Shown piece after piece: positions 18,519 through 28,833 of a DNA stretch of 64,000 bases. The stretch is taken from positions 4,526,001 to 4,590,000 of the forward strand of contig NZ_JAKUKA010000001.1 of assembly GCF_023156195.1 (NCBI RefSeq), read 5' to 3'. Numbering within the stretch: the stretch's first letter is position 1; every line of letters starts with the position of its first letter. The stretch is from Chitinophaga sedimenti (GTDB taxonomy: Bacteria > Bacteroidota > Bacteroidia > Chitinophagales > Chitinophagaceae). The translations under genes and the position numbers were made by a program. Under the pieces are notes generated by a model. The model saw only the letters and a program-made list of their open reading frames with translations. It searched no databases and had not been told where the DNA came from.

Positions 18519-20350
18519 CTATCGTTTTTTAAAATGATTTGCCTCATATTCCTGCATCGCCATCAGGTACACCAGGCTGGCAGTACCGTCCATCGTGGGC
18601 TCGTTGGTCGAATAATCGCCAAAGTCATCGTGATACACTACCAGATCGGACTGGAAAGGAGCATATTCATCGCCACCATGCAGTGTAATACCCAGCAATC
18701 CTTTATAAATGCTGGTATACACGGGGCCGTCTACCAGTCCACCCGATACCGGATAATTATGCAAATGGGTAAATGACGAATGCGGATCTTCGGGCGTGTC
18801 CCCCTTGGCAGGTAGCCCTACTACCATGCCCGTTCCCCAGGGATTACAACCATAAAGCCAGTCTATGCAGGCCTGCTCAAGCTCCCGGTAAGTTTCATCG
18901 CCGGTAGCGCGACGATACAGGCCGCACTGTATGGCAAACGAGGCCGTGAGGTTATTGGAACACCAAATGAAGGGAATACCGCGATAAAAGGCGTTGCTTT
19001 TCGCTTTTCGCCACACCGCGTCAATGCCGGTGCGGTACATGGACATATAACTGCTGGCAGGCTGACCGGTGCTACCATCAGCGCTATTGCCCGAAACATG
19101 CCCGGCACCAGCGTCAGTGGTGCTCAACTCGTAATGCCCGAAATTATGAAAGGGATACCACTGATAATGCCGCGCCGTATCGGCCCCCATCCACGGCGTT
19201 ACCGGTTCGTCCTGCGCCCATTGCCGCGCCTGTGCCAATACAACGGCATCGTTGGTAAGCCGGCCGAGTTGCGCAGCGGCCAGTTCCATATCATCTTTCC
19301 AGTTATCTTCTTCGTAAAAGTAAGGTGCGCCGCAGGGAGCGGTTTGACATACGCCGGGTTGACTTAGCCCCAGCTTATAGGCCGATAGCGCGCGCTGTTT
19401 CAATTGCGCCGCGTATGTTGGATCGGCCTTTTGCAACAGATCGGCGCCCAGTGCAAACGCGCTTGTGAATTTGCCGGCCGTGGAAGCCAGGCCCGTAGAC
19501 CGGTTCTTGTATTTTTAAGGCCCTGTGGTTCGCCTGTGCAGAAATACACGGGCCGCGCCGTACCGGGACCGCCATAGGTCAATGTATCCTCGTTCGGCAG
19601 GCGCATGCCGCGGTGATCGCGGTCATCGGCAATCTGGTTGAACATCTGGTCATCCTGCGGATGCATGCGGAGCAGCCAGTCCAGCCCCCAACGGGCTTCG
19701 TCGAGCACATCAGCGGTTTGATTAGCGCCCTGCAGTCCACTCGATAAATGTTGATCGGTGAACACGGGTTTAAAATCGCGGTATGCCGCCAGCAAATGGT
19801 AGGTAGCATTGGCGGAAGTGGTCACGTATTGCAGGTAGTCCGTGGCATCGTGCCAGCCGCCACGGGCATCGATGTAAGAACCATCCGGCATGGGGCCATA
19901 TACGGTGAAGCCGTCTTTCGTATGACAGCTGTCTTTCAGATAAGGATTGAAGCCACAGCGTTGCTGACGCATGTATTGCAGGCAAAAATCCGCCGTGCCG
20001 TTGTACACATCCGCCGCGATGCGGAACTCGGGCGAGCGGGCGCCACCAGACTTTACATAGTACGTGCCGGGCTTCTTGAAACCGGAGAAGTTAAGACGCC
20101 AGGTGTGGACGAAGGGGCCCCAGGCGCCGAAGTCTTTACCTGTCTTCCCCTGGAAAACAATTTTATTAGTACCCACCTCGCATACGGTAAACGCGGCTGA
20201 GGCCAGCCTGCCTTTCGCGCCGAGCACCGCCACCTTTATCCCTTCGGGTGTGTATCCCAATTGGTTGATGCGCACCCAGGCGCTATCGGGGCCAGCCGAT
20301 GCGAGCAGCGGACAAATCAACCCTAAAAAGATCATCAGTCTAATCATCAT
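18519..20350 (-). CDS. glycoside hydrolase family 9 protein with N-terminal Ig-like domain
   Basis: Secreted beta-glycanase. Start ATG 20350 (MMIRLMIFLGLICPLLASA signal). Residues about 20-110 form the CelD_N immunoglobulin-like domain (VRINQLGYTPEGIKVAVL, TYYVKSGGARSPEF). The GH9 (alpha/alpha)6 barrel follows, with the catalytic Asp pair in GGWHDATDY and the acid Glu in YSTNEPTMD; SSFTHLHNYPVSGG carries the substrate-side loop. One frameshift near 19495. The stop at 18519-18521 is probably artificial (see the deacetylase entry). Its start overlaps the stop of the upstream serine hydrolase, so the two are translationally coupled. Likely substrate is a beta-1,4-glucan or chitosan-type polymer. 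Confidence 0.88.
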
Positions 20351-21581
20351 AACGGAATTGGAACCTGCGCAAATCGGGCGTGTATGCCCGTTTACGCGAC
20401 AGTTCATACTTATAAATTATTTCGCCCACCTCCTTGAAAAACGGGTAGCCGGTTTCTTCGTACTCATACTTATTATCGTTCAGCACACCATCACGGTTCA
20501 GGTAAATAACACCACTGAGCATAAACTCCACCTTATTTTTAAAATCCACCACGTAAGCCACATCCGTTAAAAAACCGTACGACCAGCCAGTTTTATTAAA
20601 CACACGGATGTAAGACGGTGGCTTAGTACGACCCGCTTTAAAGAGGAAAAATTTCGTGTAACTATCGAAATACTCCGCGGTATCGTAACGCGGAGCGACA
20701 GATTCCGGGGCAACTCAGACATATATCTGAATAAAAATCCTCATCCTTTTTAGTAAGATGAAAACGTTGCCTGGCCGGCACAGAAGCCGGAAACAACACC
20801 GATTGCAGCATTTGCTGCAGGTCCTGCAACGGTACATTATTATGCCGCGTAAAATCCATCGGCGCGTTAATGAGACTGTCGTTTTTATCCCAGTGACCGG
20901 TACCCACGAACACGGGTTTACTGTAATCGAACACTAAATTGCTGTACGCAGCTGGCTGTGTATATACCGTTTGACCATTCCGTATAAAGCGGAAGGGATT
21001 AGTATGCCGGTTGCCCTCCTCGGTCATCGGTGCAAAGCGGCGCACGATCCGCACCTCTTTATATCCCTTTGCCCACAATTTTTCGTGAATGGTTTGCTGG
21101 CCAACAAATTCATATAAACGATTGTACGCGTCATTATCACTCACCAGGAACACCTTTTTAATATAGTGAGCGATACTGGCAAAGCCGCCAACAGCCGATG
21201 TATCGCCACTCACCCGAGTTTGCCCCGTGTATGCACTATCAATGCACAATGGCGTGTTTTTGTCCAGCTTCAGGGAATTCAGTTTTTCCAGCGCCGGGAA
21301 CGCCAACGGCATTTTTACGGTAGATGCGGGATTGAAATAGCGGTTCGCATCCACGTCAGGTAAAACTGCCGGAAAGCCGGTAAATTAACGGCATTCCGGT
21401 CGATGCGGGTGTAAATAAGCTGGCACTGGAAGGAGTCGGGGTGATCGAGCACCCGCATGAGTAAGGGCGACGCGTTTGCCCGCAGCAAACTGTCCAGAAA
21501 TTTATCCGTGCGGGATTGTGCATGAATCTGACACACAAATACGCTCATCACCGCCATGGTTAAAATAGCTCTAAACATCAT
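20340..21581 (-). CDS. secreted class A beta-lactamase-like serine hydrolase
   Basis: Signal peptide MMFRAILTMAVMSVFVCQIHAQ (start at 21581; another ATG lies 7 codons upstream). All three penicillin-interacting motifs are present: SxxK in FNPASTVKM, SDN in FLVSDNDAYN and KTG in FNKTGWSYGF. About 415 residues after repair, longer than classical class A enzymes (about 290), so a peptidase or transpeptidase-like role is as likely as antibiotic resistance. Frameshifts near 21355 and 20705. First gene of an operon with the GH9 gene, overlapping it by 11 nt. Confidence 0.82.
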
Positions 21582-21670
21582 TCCAGGTTGATAAAGATGC
21601 ATAAATCTAATAAACTAACCGCAGCTATCAAAGTCTATAAAAACGCAAAAACCGGCATCACAAATCTGAT

Positions 21671-21678
21671 TATATTTG
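21671..21678 (+). promoter_or_regulatory. -7 promoter box for the FAA hydrolase gene
   Basis: TATATTTG fits TAnnTTTG and lies 28 nt before ATG 21707. Confidence 0.4.
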
Positions 21679-21706
21679 GCCCCTCATACACCACAAAAAA
21701 ATTGAT

Positions 21707-22720
21707 ATGAAATTAGTCACGTATTTACGCGAGGAAGTAGACCAGTTAGCCATGTTGGTGGACGGCAAACTATACAACATGCAGGATCTGCATCCCGAGC
21801 TCCCTACCACCATGCACATGTTCCTGTTGATGTGGGATGAGGTGATTGGTCTGGCCCAAAGCATTGACCAGCGCATTAAAGAAGGTAAAAAGCCTTCCAC
21901 TGCCATCGGTATTCACTATGAAGATGTGCAGGTGCTTGCACCCGTTCCGTTCCCGGCGTCGTGCCGTGATGGTTACGCGTTTCGCCAGCACGTGGCTGCT
22001 GCACGCCGCAACCGCAAAGTGGACATGATCCCAGAATTTGATCAGTACCCGATCTTTTACTTTACCAATCACAATGCCATCCAGGGTCCCGGCGACATCC
22101 AGTGCATGCCCGACCATTTCGACAAACTGGACTTTGAGCTGGAAGCCGCCATCGTGATCTGCAAACGTGGCCGCAACGTTCCTGCCGCGGAAGCCGATGA
22201 GTACATCGGCGGTTACATGATCATGAACGACATGAGTGCGCGCACCCTGCAAATGGAGGAAATGAAGCTGAACCTCGGCCCCGCGAAGGGCAAGGATTTC
22301 AGCACCGTAATAGGCCCGATGCTGGTGACACCGGACGAACTGGAGCCTTATAAAATTGATCCCAAGCCCGGCCACACCGGTAATGCCTACAACCTGAAAA
22401 TGAAGTGCTGGGTAAACGGCGTACAGGTAAGCGACGGCAATATGGGCGATATGGACTGGACGTTCGCGGAAATCGTGGAACGTTGCTCGTATGGCGCAGA
22501 CATCCTGCCCGGCGACGTGATCGGCTCCGGCACCGTAGGCACCGGCTGCTTCACGGAACTCAACGGCACCGGCAAACTCAATGATCCCAATTACCCCGAA
22601 CAATGGCTGCAACCCGGCGACGTGGTAGAAATGGAAATCGACGGACTTGGCCGACTGTCCAACACCATTGTGGCGGAAGACAGTGACTTCAGCCTGCTGA
22701 AGATCAAGAAAAACGTGTAA
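21707..22720 (+). CDS. fumarylacetoacetate hydrolase family protein
   Basis: Intact, 337 residues. FAA-hydrolase fold with the metal-binding acidic residues in LDFELEAAIV (E-x-E) and the conserved NDMSARTLQ, GPAKGKDFSTVIGPML, GDVIGSGTVGTGC and QPGDVVEMEIDGLG segments. Members cleave C-C bonds of beta-diketones such as fumarylacetoacetate in tyrosine breakdown, or decarboxylate oxaloacetate. A flavin reductase-like gene starts 24 nt downstream, so they form an operon; the pathway cannot be fixed from these two genes. Confidence 0.88.
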   Translation: MKLVTYLREEVDQLAMLVDGKLYNMQDLHPELPTTMHMFLLMWDEVIGLAQSIDQRIKEGKKPSTAIGIHYEDVQVLAPVPFPASCRDGYAFRQHVAAARRNRKVDMIPEFDQYPIFYFTNHNAIQGPGDIQCMPDHFDKLDFELEAAIVICKRGRNVPAAEADEYIGGYMIMNDMSARTLQMEEMKLNLGPAKGKDFSTVIGPMLVTPDELEPYKIDPKPGHTGNAYNLKMKCWVNGVQVSDGNMGDMDWTFAEIVERCSYGADILPGDVIGSGTVGTGCFTELNGTGKLNDPNYPEQWLQPGDVVEMEIDGLGRLSNTIVAEDSDFSLLKIKKNV

Positions 22721-22744
22721 GATCAAAGACCAAAACAAACCATT

Positions 22745-23625
22745 ATGAAACTTATTCCGGGCGAAGTAAAAACCAGCGAACTGCATGCGTACCTGCTGGG
22801 CAGCATTGCACCGCGGCCCATCTGCTTTGCCAGCACGGTAGATGAAAATGGCGTCCCCAACCTTTCGCCCTTCAGCTTTTTTAACGTGTTCGGCTCCAAC
22901 CCCGTTACACTCATCTTTTCGCCGGCGCGCCGTGTGCGCGACAATACGGTGAAGCATACACTGGAAAATGTGTATGCCAACAAAGAAGTCGTAATTAACG
23001 TGGTGAGTTACGATATGGTGCAACAGGCCTCGCTTTCCAGCTGCGAATATCCAAAAGGAGTGAATGAGTTCGAAAAGTCCGGCTTCACCCCATCGCTTCC
23101 GAAAAAGTAAAACCTTTCCGGGTAAAGGAAAGCCCGGTACAACTGGAATGCATTGTCCGCGAGGTAATCGAAACCGGCCAGGAAGGCGGTGCCGGCAACC
23201 TCGTGATCTGCGAACCGGTAGTGATGCACATTAACGACGAAGTGTTAAACGAGCACGGAAAAATAGATCCACATAAAATTGATCTCGTAGCCCGCATGGG
23301 CGCCGACTATTACTGCCGCGCCTCCGGTAACGCAGTATTTGAGGTGGATAAACCGCAACTGAAATTAGGTATCGGGGTAGATGCACTCCCGGCATCTATC
23401 CGCAACAGCGGCATCCTCACGGGCAATAACCTCGGACAACTCGGCAACGTGCACGAAATACCGTCCATCGATCCGGCGTTCAGCGACGATCACCTGAAAA
23501 ATATCATTCAATACTACAGCATAAGTCCCGACGAAATGGAGCGGGAACTGCATACTTATGCCAAGAAATTACTGGAAAACAACCAGGTACAGGAAGCCTG
23601 GCAAATCCTGCTTGCTTCGAGTTAA
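22745..23625 (+). CDS. flavin reductase family protein
   Basis: FMN-binding split-barrel protein. The N-terminal half has the family core: LLGSIAPRPICFASTVDENGVPNLSPFSFFNVFGSNPVTLIFSPA. The C-terminal half reads PVQLECIVREVIETG and HINDEVLNEHGKIDPHKIDLVARMGADYYCRASGNAVFEV. A one-base loss near 23095 breaks the frame; about 294 residues after repair. Such proteins supply reduced flavin to oxygenases, or bind FMN as stand-alone enzymes. Its FAA-hydrolase neighbour suggests aromatic catabolism. Confidence 0.85.
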
Positions 23626-23658
23626 AAAAGCCCCGCAAAATGCTTGCGGGGCTTTTTT
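23624..23658. terminator. bidirectional terminator
   Basis: AAAAAAGCCCCGCAA (23624-23638) and its exact complement (23644-23658) around AATGC; it serves the flavin reductase gene (+) and DUF4197 gene (-). Confidence 0.85.
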
Positions 23659-23675
23659 ATGATGATTCGTTTGCG

Positions 23676-24410
23676 TTACGATTTGCCGAACACCTTTTTC
23701 AGTAGCGCAGATGTTTGCGCAGCTGGATTGGCGCGGATATTTGCTTCTTCCTTTGCAATACGGTCGAACAGCGCTTTTACGGCCATGTCGGTCACATATT
23801 CGTCGAGATTCGGATTTACTTTATTCAGCGTGGTAGGCAGGCTGTTATATTTTGTTACTAACTCGCCGTAATACTTGGTAGCGCTGGTTTTTTCCAGAGA
23901 TGATGCGATCACTGGTTTAAAAGAAGACCGGAGTGTATCGGTGGTTTTAACTTTGAAATAATCAGTAGCGGAGGTTTTACCACCGGTTACCAGCTTCAGC
24001 GCGTCGGTGATTGACATTTGTTTGATAGCGCCCACGAAGATCGGTGTTGCCTGTCCTACAGCTTCTTCCGCACCCCGGTTAATCTGCAGGATCGCTTTGT
24101 CTACCATGCTGCCCAGACCAATACCACGCAATGTTTTCTCTACTTTTTGCGCATCGGGCGGCAGCAATACTTTGTACAATTCACTTTTGTAAAAGCCATC
24201 CTGCTTGTTGAGCAGTGCGATACCGTTGGCCACGCCTTTGGACAGGGCTTCTTTAATACCCGCGCCGGCTTCCTCCTGTGTTACAGAGCCGGTACCTGAA
24301 TTGTTAGATGCTTTATTTAATGCATCAGTGGCTTTTTTCAAAAGCTGGGCATTCGCTGCCTGGGCCGTCATAGCAGCGGCAAACAGGAAAAGGAGAGATT
24401 TCTTTAGCAT
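23676..24410 (-). CDS. secreted DUF4197 domain protein
   Basis: Intact, 244 residues. Signal peptide MLKKSLLFLFAAAMTAQAANAQ, then the DUF4197 domain: TQEEAGAGIKEALSKGVANGI, LYKVLLPPDAQKVEKTLRGIGLG, FVGAIKQMSITDALKLVTGG and DEYVTDMAVKALFDRIAKEE. Widespread in Bacteroidota and Proteobacteria; function unknown. Possibly in one transcription unit with the upstream universal stress gene (24 nt gap). Confidence 0.87.
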   Translation of the reverse strand: MLKKSLLFLFAAAMTAQAANAQLLKKATDALNKASNNSGTGSVTQEEAGAGIKEALSKGVANGIALLNKQDGFYKSELYKVLLPPDAQKVEKTLRGIGLGSMVDKAILQINRGAEEAVGQATPIFVGAIKQMSITDALKLVTGGKTSATDYFKVKTTDTLRSSFKPVIASSLEKTSATKYYGELVTKYNSLPTTLNKVNPNLDEYVTDMAVKALFDRIAKEEANIRANPAAQTSALLKKVFGKS

Positions 24411-24434
24411 AGTCTTTCGTCTGGTTTTAGTAAA

Positions 24435-25269
24435 CTACTGGTGTATCGATAATAAAGGGATATTGGTATGAAATGCGAACCTTGATGAATGGCTGCGTTT
24501 GAAGATGCTTTCGAACAAACCATGTTTACGCGGCACGATCAGGATCAGATCGGCGTTGTTGGTTTCGGCGAAGTTGGTTACCGCCTCTACCACGTTGGTA
24601 CCGTCCAGGAAATGATATTGCGGCGTATAGGCTTTCAGGAGTTCATCGAGCTGCTGGCCTTCTTTGGTCAGCGTACCGTCGTTATCTTTATTGTCTTTGC
24701 TCACGTTTACCACATGCAGTTCGGGTTGCAGGAGATCGAGCAGCTTTTTCAGCGGACCGATCGGCGTGGTTTCGACCACGTTCTTCAGGTTGCAGGCGAA
24801 AGCAATTTTTTTGATCGGCCTGAACGTTGCACCGGTAGGCACTACTACGATCGGGTAGCGGCTGTTTTTAACCACGTCCACGGTATTGGAACCCACCAGG
24901 ATTTCTTCGAGCTGGCTGCCGCCCGTAATGCCCATTACCACTATATCTGCGCCCTCTTCCTGGCAAACGGCGTCGAGGTTAGCGGCAAGCAGGTGATTTT
25001 CGGCACGGGTATCGAGTACCACGCCGGCGGGCAGGCTGGCAGAAAGGGCGCTTCTCATATTTTTGAGACCGTCTTCGCTGGCGCCTTTCAGCTCATCGAT
25101 GTCCACCATCGGCACTGCGGTGGGCAGGTCGGGAATGGGCACAATGAGTTCGTAGGCATGATACAGTACGATCCCTGGCTGCGCCCAGCTGCGTGGCGAG
25201 TTGTACGGCATAGCGGCCTGCATTGTAAGCTGTTTCGGAAAAGTCGGTGGGTACGATAATCGTTCTCAT
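24435..25269 (-). CDS. universal stress protein, tandem UspA domains
   Basis: About 278 residues after repair. The true start is ATG 25269 (MRTIIVPTDFSETAYNAGRYAVQLA), 45 nt before the first in-frame codon of the main frame; one base is missing near 25185. First USP domain has the nucleotide-binding end ADIVVMGITGGSQLEEILVGSNTVDVVKNSRYPIVVVP (G-x2-G-x9-G-S/T). The second domain (KKIAFACNL ... NADLILIVPRKHGLFES) has lost this pattern. Stress-related nucleotide-binding protein; partner unknown. Confidence 0.85.
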
Positions 25270-25867
25270 GGGCGTTGCAATTTTTAAATTGTTGTTAGTT
25301 CATTTCCTCGGCTGTCGATCTGTAACTTATTCTATCAGCAATAATCCTACCACATCAAAACATTAGTAAAAATAGCTATTTATTGTGATAAAAGATGTTT
25401 CGATACTACCAAAGCTAGGTTGTGAGGGTGGATTTGCCGCGTTAAAGTTTGTTAAATCTGCCAGCCCCGGAATTTGGGGGACGTAGGCCGCAAATGCGGC
25501 GGCGATTCTTCTCCTATCCTTCGATGATCCTTCGGTGTTGTTCGGTCGGCACGCGGCTTTGACGGGGTTTAACCGAAGGATGACCGAAGGATCACCGAGG
25601 GATAAGCGAAGGATTATTGAGGTTATGCCCGTTTCAGCCCCGCTTTCGAGCGCATTCACCACAATTTTGGACTGCATTCACCACCAATATCGTTGTTTAC
25701 CGGTGCCGACCGGCTACTTTCGTAGTACTGCCGCTGAAGGGAGTGACCTTTAGGTTTGTGAAAAGAAACTAAAGAGAAGATATTATTACTATTACTACTA
25801 TAGCTTTTTCTTTTTTGGTTCTTTTTTCTTTTTGTGAATTAACACGCAGATTGTGGATAACTGTAAG
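25270..25867. repeat. gene-free region with imperfect inverted repeat of GATCCTTCG words
   Basis: 25514-25546 and 25572-25603 form an imperfect long hairpin whose arms are strings of ATCCTTCG(G/A)TG words; 12 bp of the core (TGATCCTTCGGT) pair perfectly. A related inverted repeat stands at 58168-58252. A GCCGCA/TGCGGC mini-hairpin is at 25487-25500 and a run of ATT/ACT triplets at 25780-25801. No gene is supported here. Confidence 0.5.
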
Positions 25868-25950
25868 GTCAACCGGACTACGGCAGGCACTTTTAGAGTG
25901 ACAAGGGTAAAACCCAGGTTGTGTTTTAATCCTGCCGTAGCCTGGTTTGA
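25868..25950 (+). ncRNA. candidate bridge-type RNA of the IS110 element
   Basis: A 15-bp stem (25873-25887 with 25931-25945; one G-U, one mismatch) encloses two hairpins, CACT/AGTG (25888-25900) and ACAAGGGT/ACCC-AGG-TTGT (25901-25922). IS110-group elements carry a structured guide (bridge) RNA between the left end and the recombinase gene; this is the only structured stretch there. Strand and ends are inferred. Confidence 0.4.
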
Positions 25951-26069
25951 ACAAAACCCAAATAGAAAATAAACGTAGAGCTTATTAAAGGTCTAGGGAA
26001 AGTTCAAACTGGTTGATCTCACTGGCTTTATTCATGGATCTTCGCGGGTCCCCAAAAGAAACAAAACCA

Positions 26070-27093
26070 ATGAGTGTAAAATTCGTTCATTTTGCCGGAA
26101 TAGATGTATCCAAGAGCAAAATAGATATCTGTGTGCTGCTGTCAGGTGATGTAAAGCACCCCTACAGCAACTGTTTTGAACAAAGTAACAAAGGGTTTGC
26201 TGACATGAAAAAGTGGCTTCGTAGTCTGATGGGCGGCACTATCAAAAAGTTATTGATCTGTGTCGAGAATACGGGGCATTATAATGAGGCACTTGTTCAT
26301 TACCTGAACGGTCAGCAAATCGCCGTGAGTCTGGAAAATGCCGCTAATATCAAAAGGAGCATCCGCGATATCCGTAAGAAAAGCGATCCCAAAGACGCAT
26401 TAGACATCGCTCGTTATGCCAAAAATCATAGTGATGAGTTGCGGCCAAAGAAAAAGCCCATAACCAGCAATCACCACACTTAAGCAACTACTGGCACAGC
26501 GCAGGCGATTACTGAGTGTATTAAAGGCCCTCAAACAGCCATTGGAAGAGGAAGCCTTCTACGACTGGAGTGACATGCCTAAAACCAAAGCATATACAGC
26601 GGGCATCCGGGGTCTGGAACAGGACCTTAAACAACTAAATGAGGACATTACCAAACTGGTAAAGGAGGACGCCCAAATGCGCCAGCAGGTCAGCCTGATC
26701 ACCAGCATTCCTGCTTTAGGCCCTATTACGGCTTATCACCTTATCTGCTATACAGATGCATTCAAGCACGTCAAGTCAGGTAAAAACCTAGGTAGTTATT
26801 GCGGCGTGGTGCCGTTTGAACGACGAAGCGGCAGCAGTGTGCGAAAGCCTGCCAGGGTCAGTCATTTGGCTAATAGAGTGCTTAAAAGCCTCCTGCATAT
26901 GTGTGCCCTGACAGCCACCAAAATGAAAAACAGCTTTGGAGACTATTTTAGGAGAAAAATAGCTGAAGGGAAGCATAAAATGCTTGTTATAAACGCTTTA
27001 AGAAACAAAATCGTCCTAACTATAACAGCCGTTGTACAAAAACAGACGAGGTTCGATAAAAATTATATCTACCAAAATTTGCAAAAACCATAG
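26070..27093 (+). CDS. IS110-family transposase (DEDD recombinase)
   Basis: Start ATG 26070 (MSVKFVHFAGIDVSKSKIDI). N-terminal RuvC-like DEDD domain: Asp in GIDVSK, Glu in CVENTGHY, Asp pair in SDPKDALDIARYA. C-terminal Transposase_20 domain: SIPALGPITAYHLICYTDAF and the serine-rich GVVPFERRSGSSVR containing the conserved catalytic Ser, then ANRVLKSLLHMCALTA. One frameshift between 26460 and 26485. About 341 residues after repair, normal for the family. A plain ATG start at 26070 is chosen because FAGIDVSK is the usual N-terminus. Confidence 0.88.
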
Positions 27094-27145
27094 AAAACAC
27101 AACGGCGGCTAAGGGAAGAAACTGCCGCTGGTTCCCTAAAACGAT

Positions 27146-27153
27146 TATTTTTG
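27146..27153 (+). promoter_or_regulatory. -7 promoter box for lysS
   Basis: TATTTTTG, the same sequence as ahead of asnS and purN, 35 nt before ATG 27189. Confidence 0.4.
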
Positions 27154-27188
27154 CAAGCTATTCAATAAATACGCTGATTTAAGATACA

Positions 27189-28710
27189 ATGAGCACCACT
27201 ACACAAAACCTTTCCGAACAGGAACTGATCAGAAGGGACAAACTGAAACAGCTGCAGGAACTGGGCATTGACCCGTATCCAGCGGCGGAATACCCCGTGA
27301 ACGCTGTTTCTACCGATATTAAGGCCAGGTTTAGCGAAGAAACAAAGGAGCAATTCCGGGATATCTGCCTGGCGGGCCGCGTAATGGCGGTACGCGATAT
27401 GGGTAAGGCCTGCTTCGTGAAAATCCAGGATGGATCCGGCCAGATCCAGGCTTACATTCGCCGCGACGATATTTGTCCTGGCGAAGACAAGAACCTGTAC
27501 GATGTGGTATTCAAAAAGCTGACCGACATCGGCGATATCGTTGGTCTGAAAGGCTACGGCTTTGTAACCAAAACCGGCGAAACCTCCATCCACGTGCGGG
27601 AGTTCGTAATGCTATCCAAAGCGCTGCGTCCTTTACCGATCGTGAAAGAAAAGGACGGCGAGACCTTTGATGCCGTTACTGACATCGAGTTCAAGTACCG
27701 CCAGCGTTATGCGGATATGATCATCAATCCGCAGGTGAAAGAGGTTTTCGTCAAACGCACGAAACTGATGCAGACCATACGCAATTATTATAACGAAATG
27801 GGCTTCCGGAAGTGGAAACGCCGATCCTGCAGCCGATCCCCGGCGGCGCGGCAGCACGTCCGTTCATTACCCATCACAACACGCTGGATATGCCACTGTA
27901 CCTGCGCATTGCCAACGAGTTGTACCTGAAACGCCTGATCGTAGGCGGTTTTGAGGGGGTGTATGAGTTTGCGAAAGACTTCCGTAATGAGGGTATGGAC
28001 CGTACCCACAACCCGGAATTTACCGTGATGGAGATGTACGTGGCCTACAAGGACTACGAGTGGATGATGAACGCTACTGAAACCCTGCTGGAAAAAGTGG
28101 CCATGGCGCTGCATGGTACTACCGAAGTACCTGTTGGCGACAACATCATCAACTTTAAAGCGCCTTTCCGCCGTGTTACGATGTACGAAGCCATCCAGGA
28201 ACATACCGGTATCGATATCAGCAATATGAACGAAGACCAGCTGCGCGATACCTGCCGTTCACTCGGTATTCACGTAGAACCCAGCATGGGCAAAGGCAAA
28301 CTGGTGGATGAGATCTTCGGCGCCAAAGCGGAAGGCCACTACATTCAGCCTACGTTCATCACTGACTACCCGGTGGAAATGAGTCCGCTTACTAAAAACA
28401 CCGTAGCAAACCCGGACTGGTAGAGCGTTTTGAACTGATGGCCAACGGTAAAGAGATTGCAAACGCTTACTCCGAGTTGAACGACCCAATCGATCAACGC
28501 GAGCGCTTTGAAGAACAACTTTCACTGATGGAGCGCGGCGACGACGAGGCCATGTTCATTGACCACGACTTCTTACGTGCACTGGAATACGGTATGCCGC
28601 CAACCTCCGGTATCGGTATCGGTATTGACCGGTTAACGATGCTGATGACGAATCAGCCATCGATCCAGGACGTGCTGTTCTTCCCGCAGATGAGAATTGA
28701 AAAGGAATAA
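27189..28710 (+). CDS. lysS: lysine--tRNA ligase, class II
   Basis: Charges tRNA-Lys. N-terminal OB-fold anticodon domain (about 55-160: ICLAGRVMAVRDMGKACFVKIQDGSG), then the class II core: motif 1 FVKRTKLMQTIRNYYNEMGF, METPILQPIPGGAAARPFITHHN, motif 2 FAKDFRNEGMDRTHNPEFTVMEMY and motif 3 GIGIGIDRLTMLMTNQPSIQDVLFFP. Two frameshifts, near 27811 and 28420, each restored by one base. About 508 residues after repair. Terminator follows. Confidence 0.94.
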
Positions 28711-28730
28711 CCTTTTTTAGAGATAGACAG

Positions 28731-28761
28731 AAGGCCTCCGAAGTGCGGGGGCCTTTTTTTT
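28731..28761 (+). terminator. intrinsic terminator of lysS
   Basis: AAGGCCTCCG pairs with CGGGGGCCTT (one mismatch or G-U) followed by eight T. Confidence 0.75.
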
Positions 28762-28774
28762 ATTTTACAGCACA

Positions 28775-28802
28775 CAAAAAAGCGACGCCCGCAGGCGCCG
28801 CT
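28775..28802 (-). terminator. intrinsic terminator of the DPP4-type peptidase gene
   Basis: On the minus strand AGCGGCGCC (28802-28794) pairs with GGCGTCGCT (28789-28781) with one G-U and is followed by six T. Confidence 0.7.
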
Positions 28803-28833
28803 CATCTTCCTTATCTATGTAGCTTGCAAAAAA

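Larger units (their letters stand above)
25868..27110 (+). mobile_element. IS110-family insertion element (ends approximate)
   Basis: Made of the structured region at 25868-25950 and the DEDD recombinase at 26070-27093. IS110 elements lack long terminal inverted repeats and target duplications, and I cannot place the ends from one copy. It sits between the universal stress gene (-) and lysS (+), interrupting neither. Confidence 0.6.

Noticed and set aside
21770..23023. 417-codon minus-strand open frame opposite the FAA hydrolase and flavin reductase genes.
   Set aside because: It is antisense to two clear enzyme genes, has no family features and is rich in His/Val/Ala as expected from a GC-rich shadow frame.
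25363..25677. 104-codon frame across the GATCCTTCG repeats.
   Set aside because: The frame is created by the repeat words and has no protein-like features.
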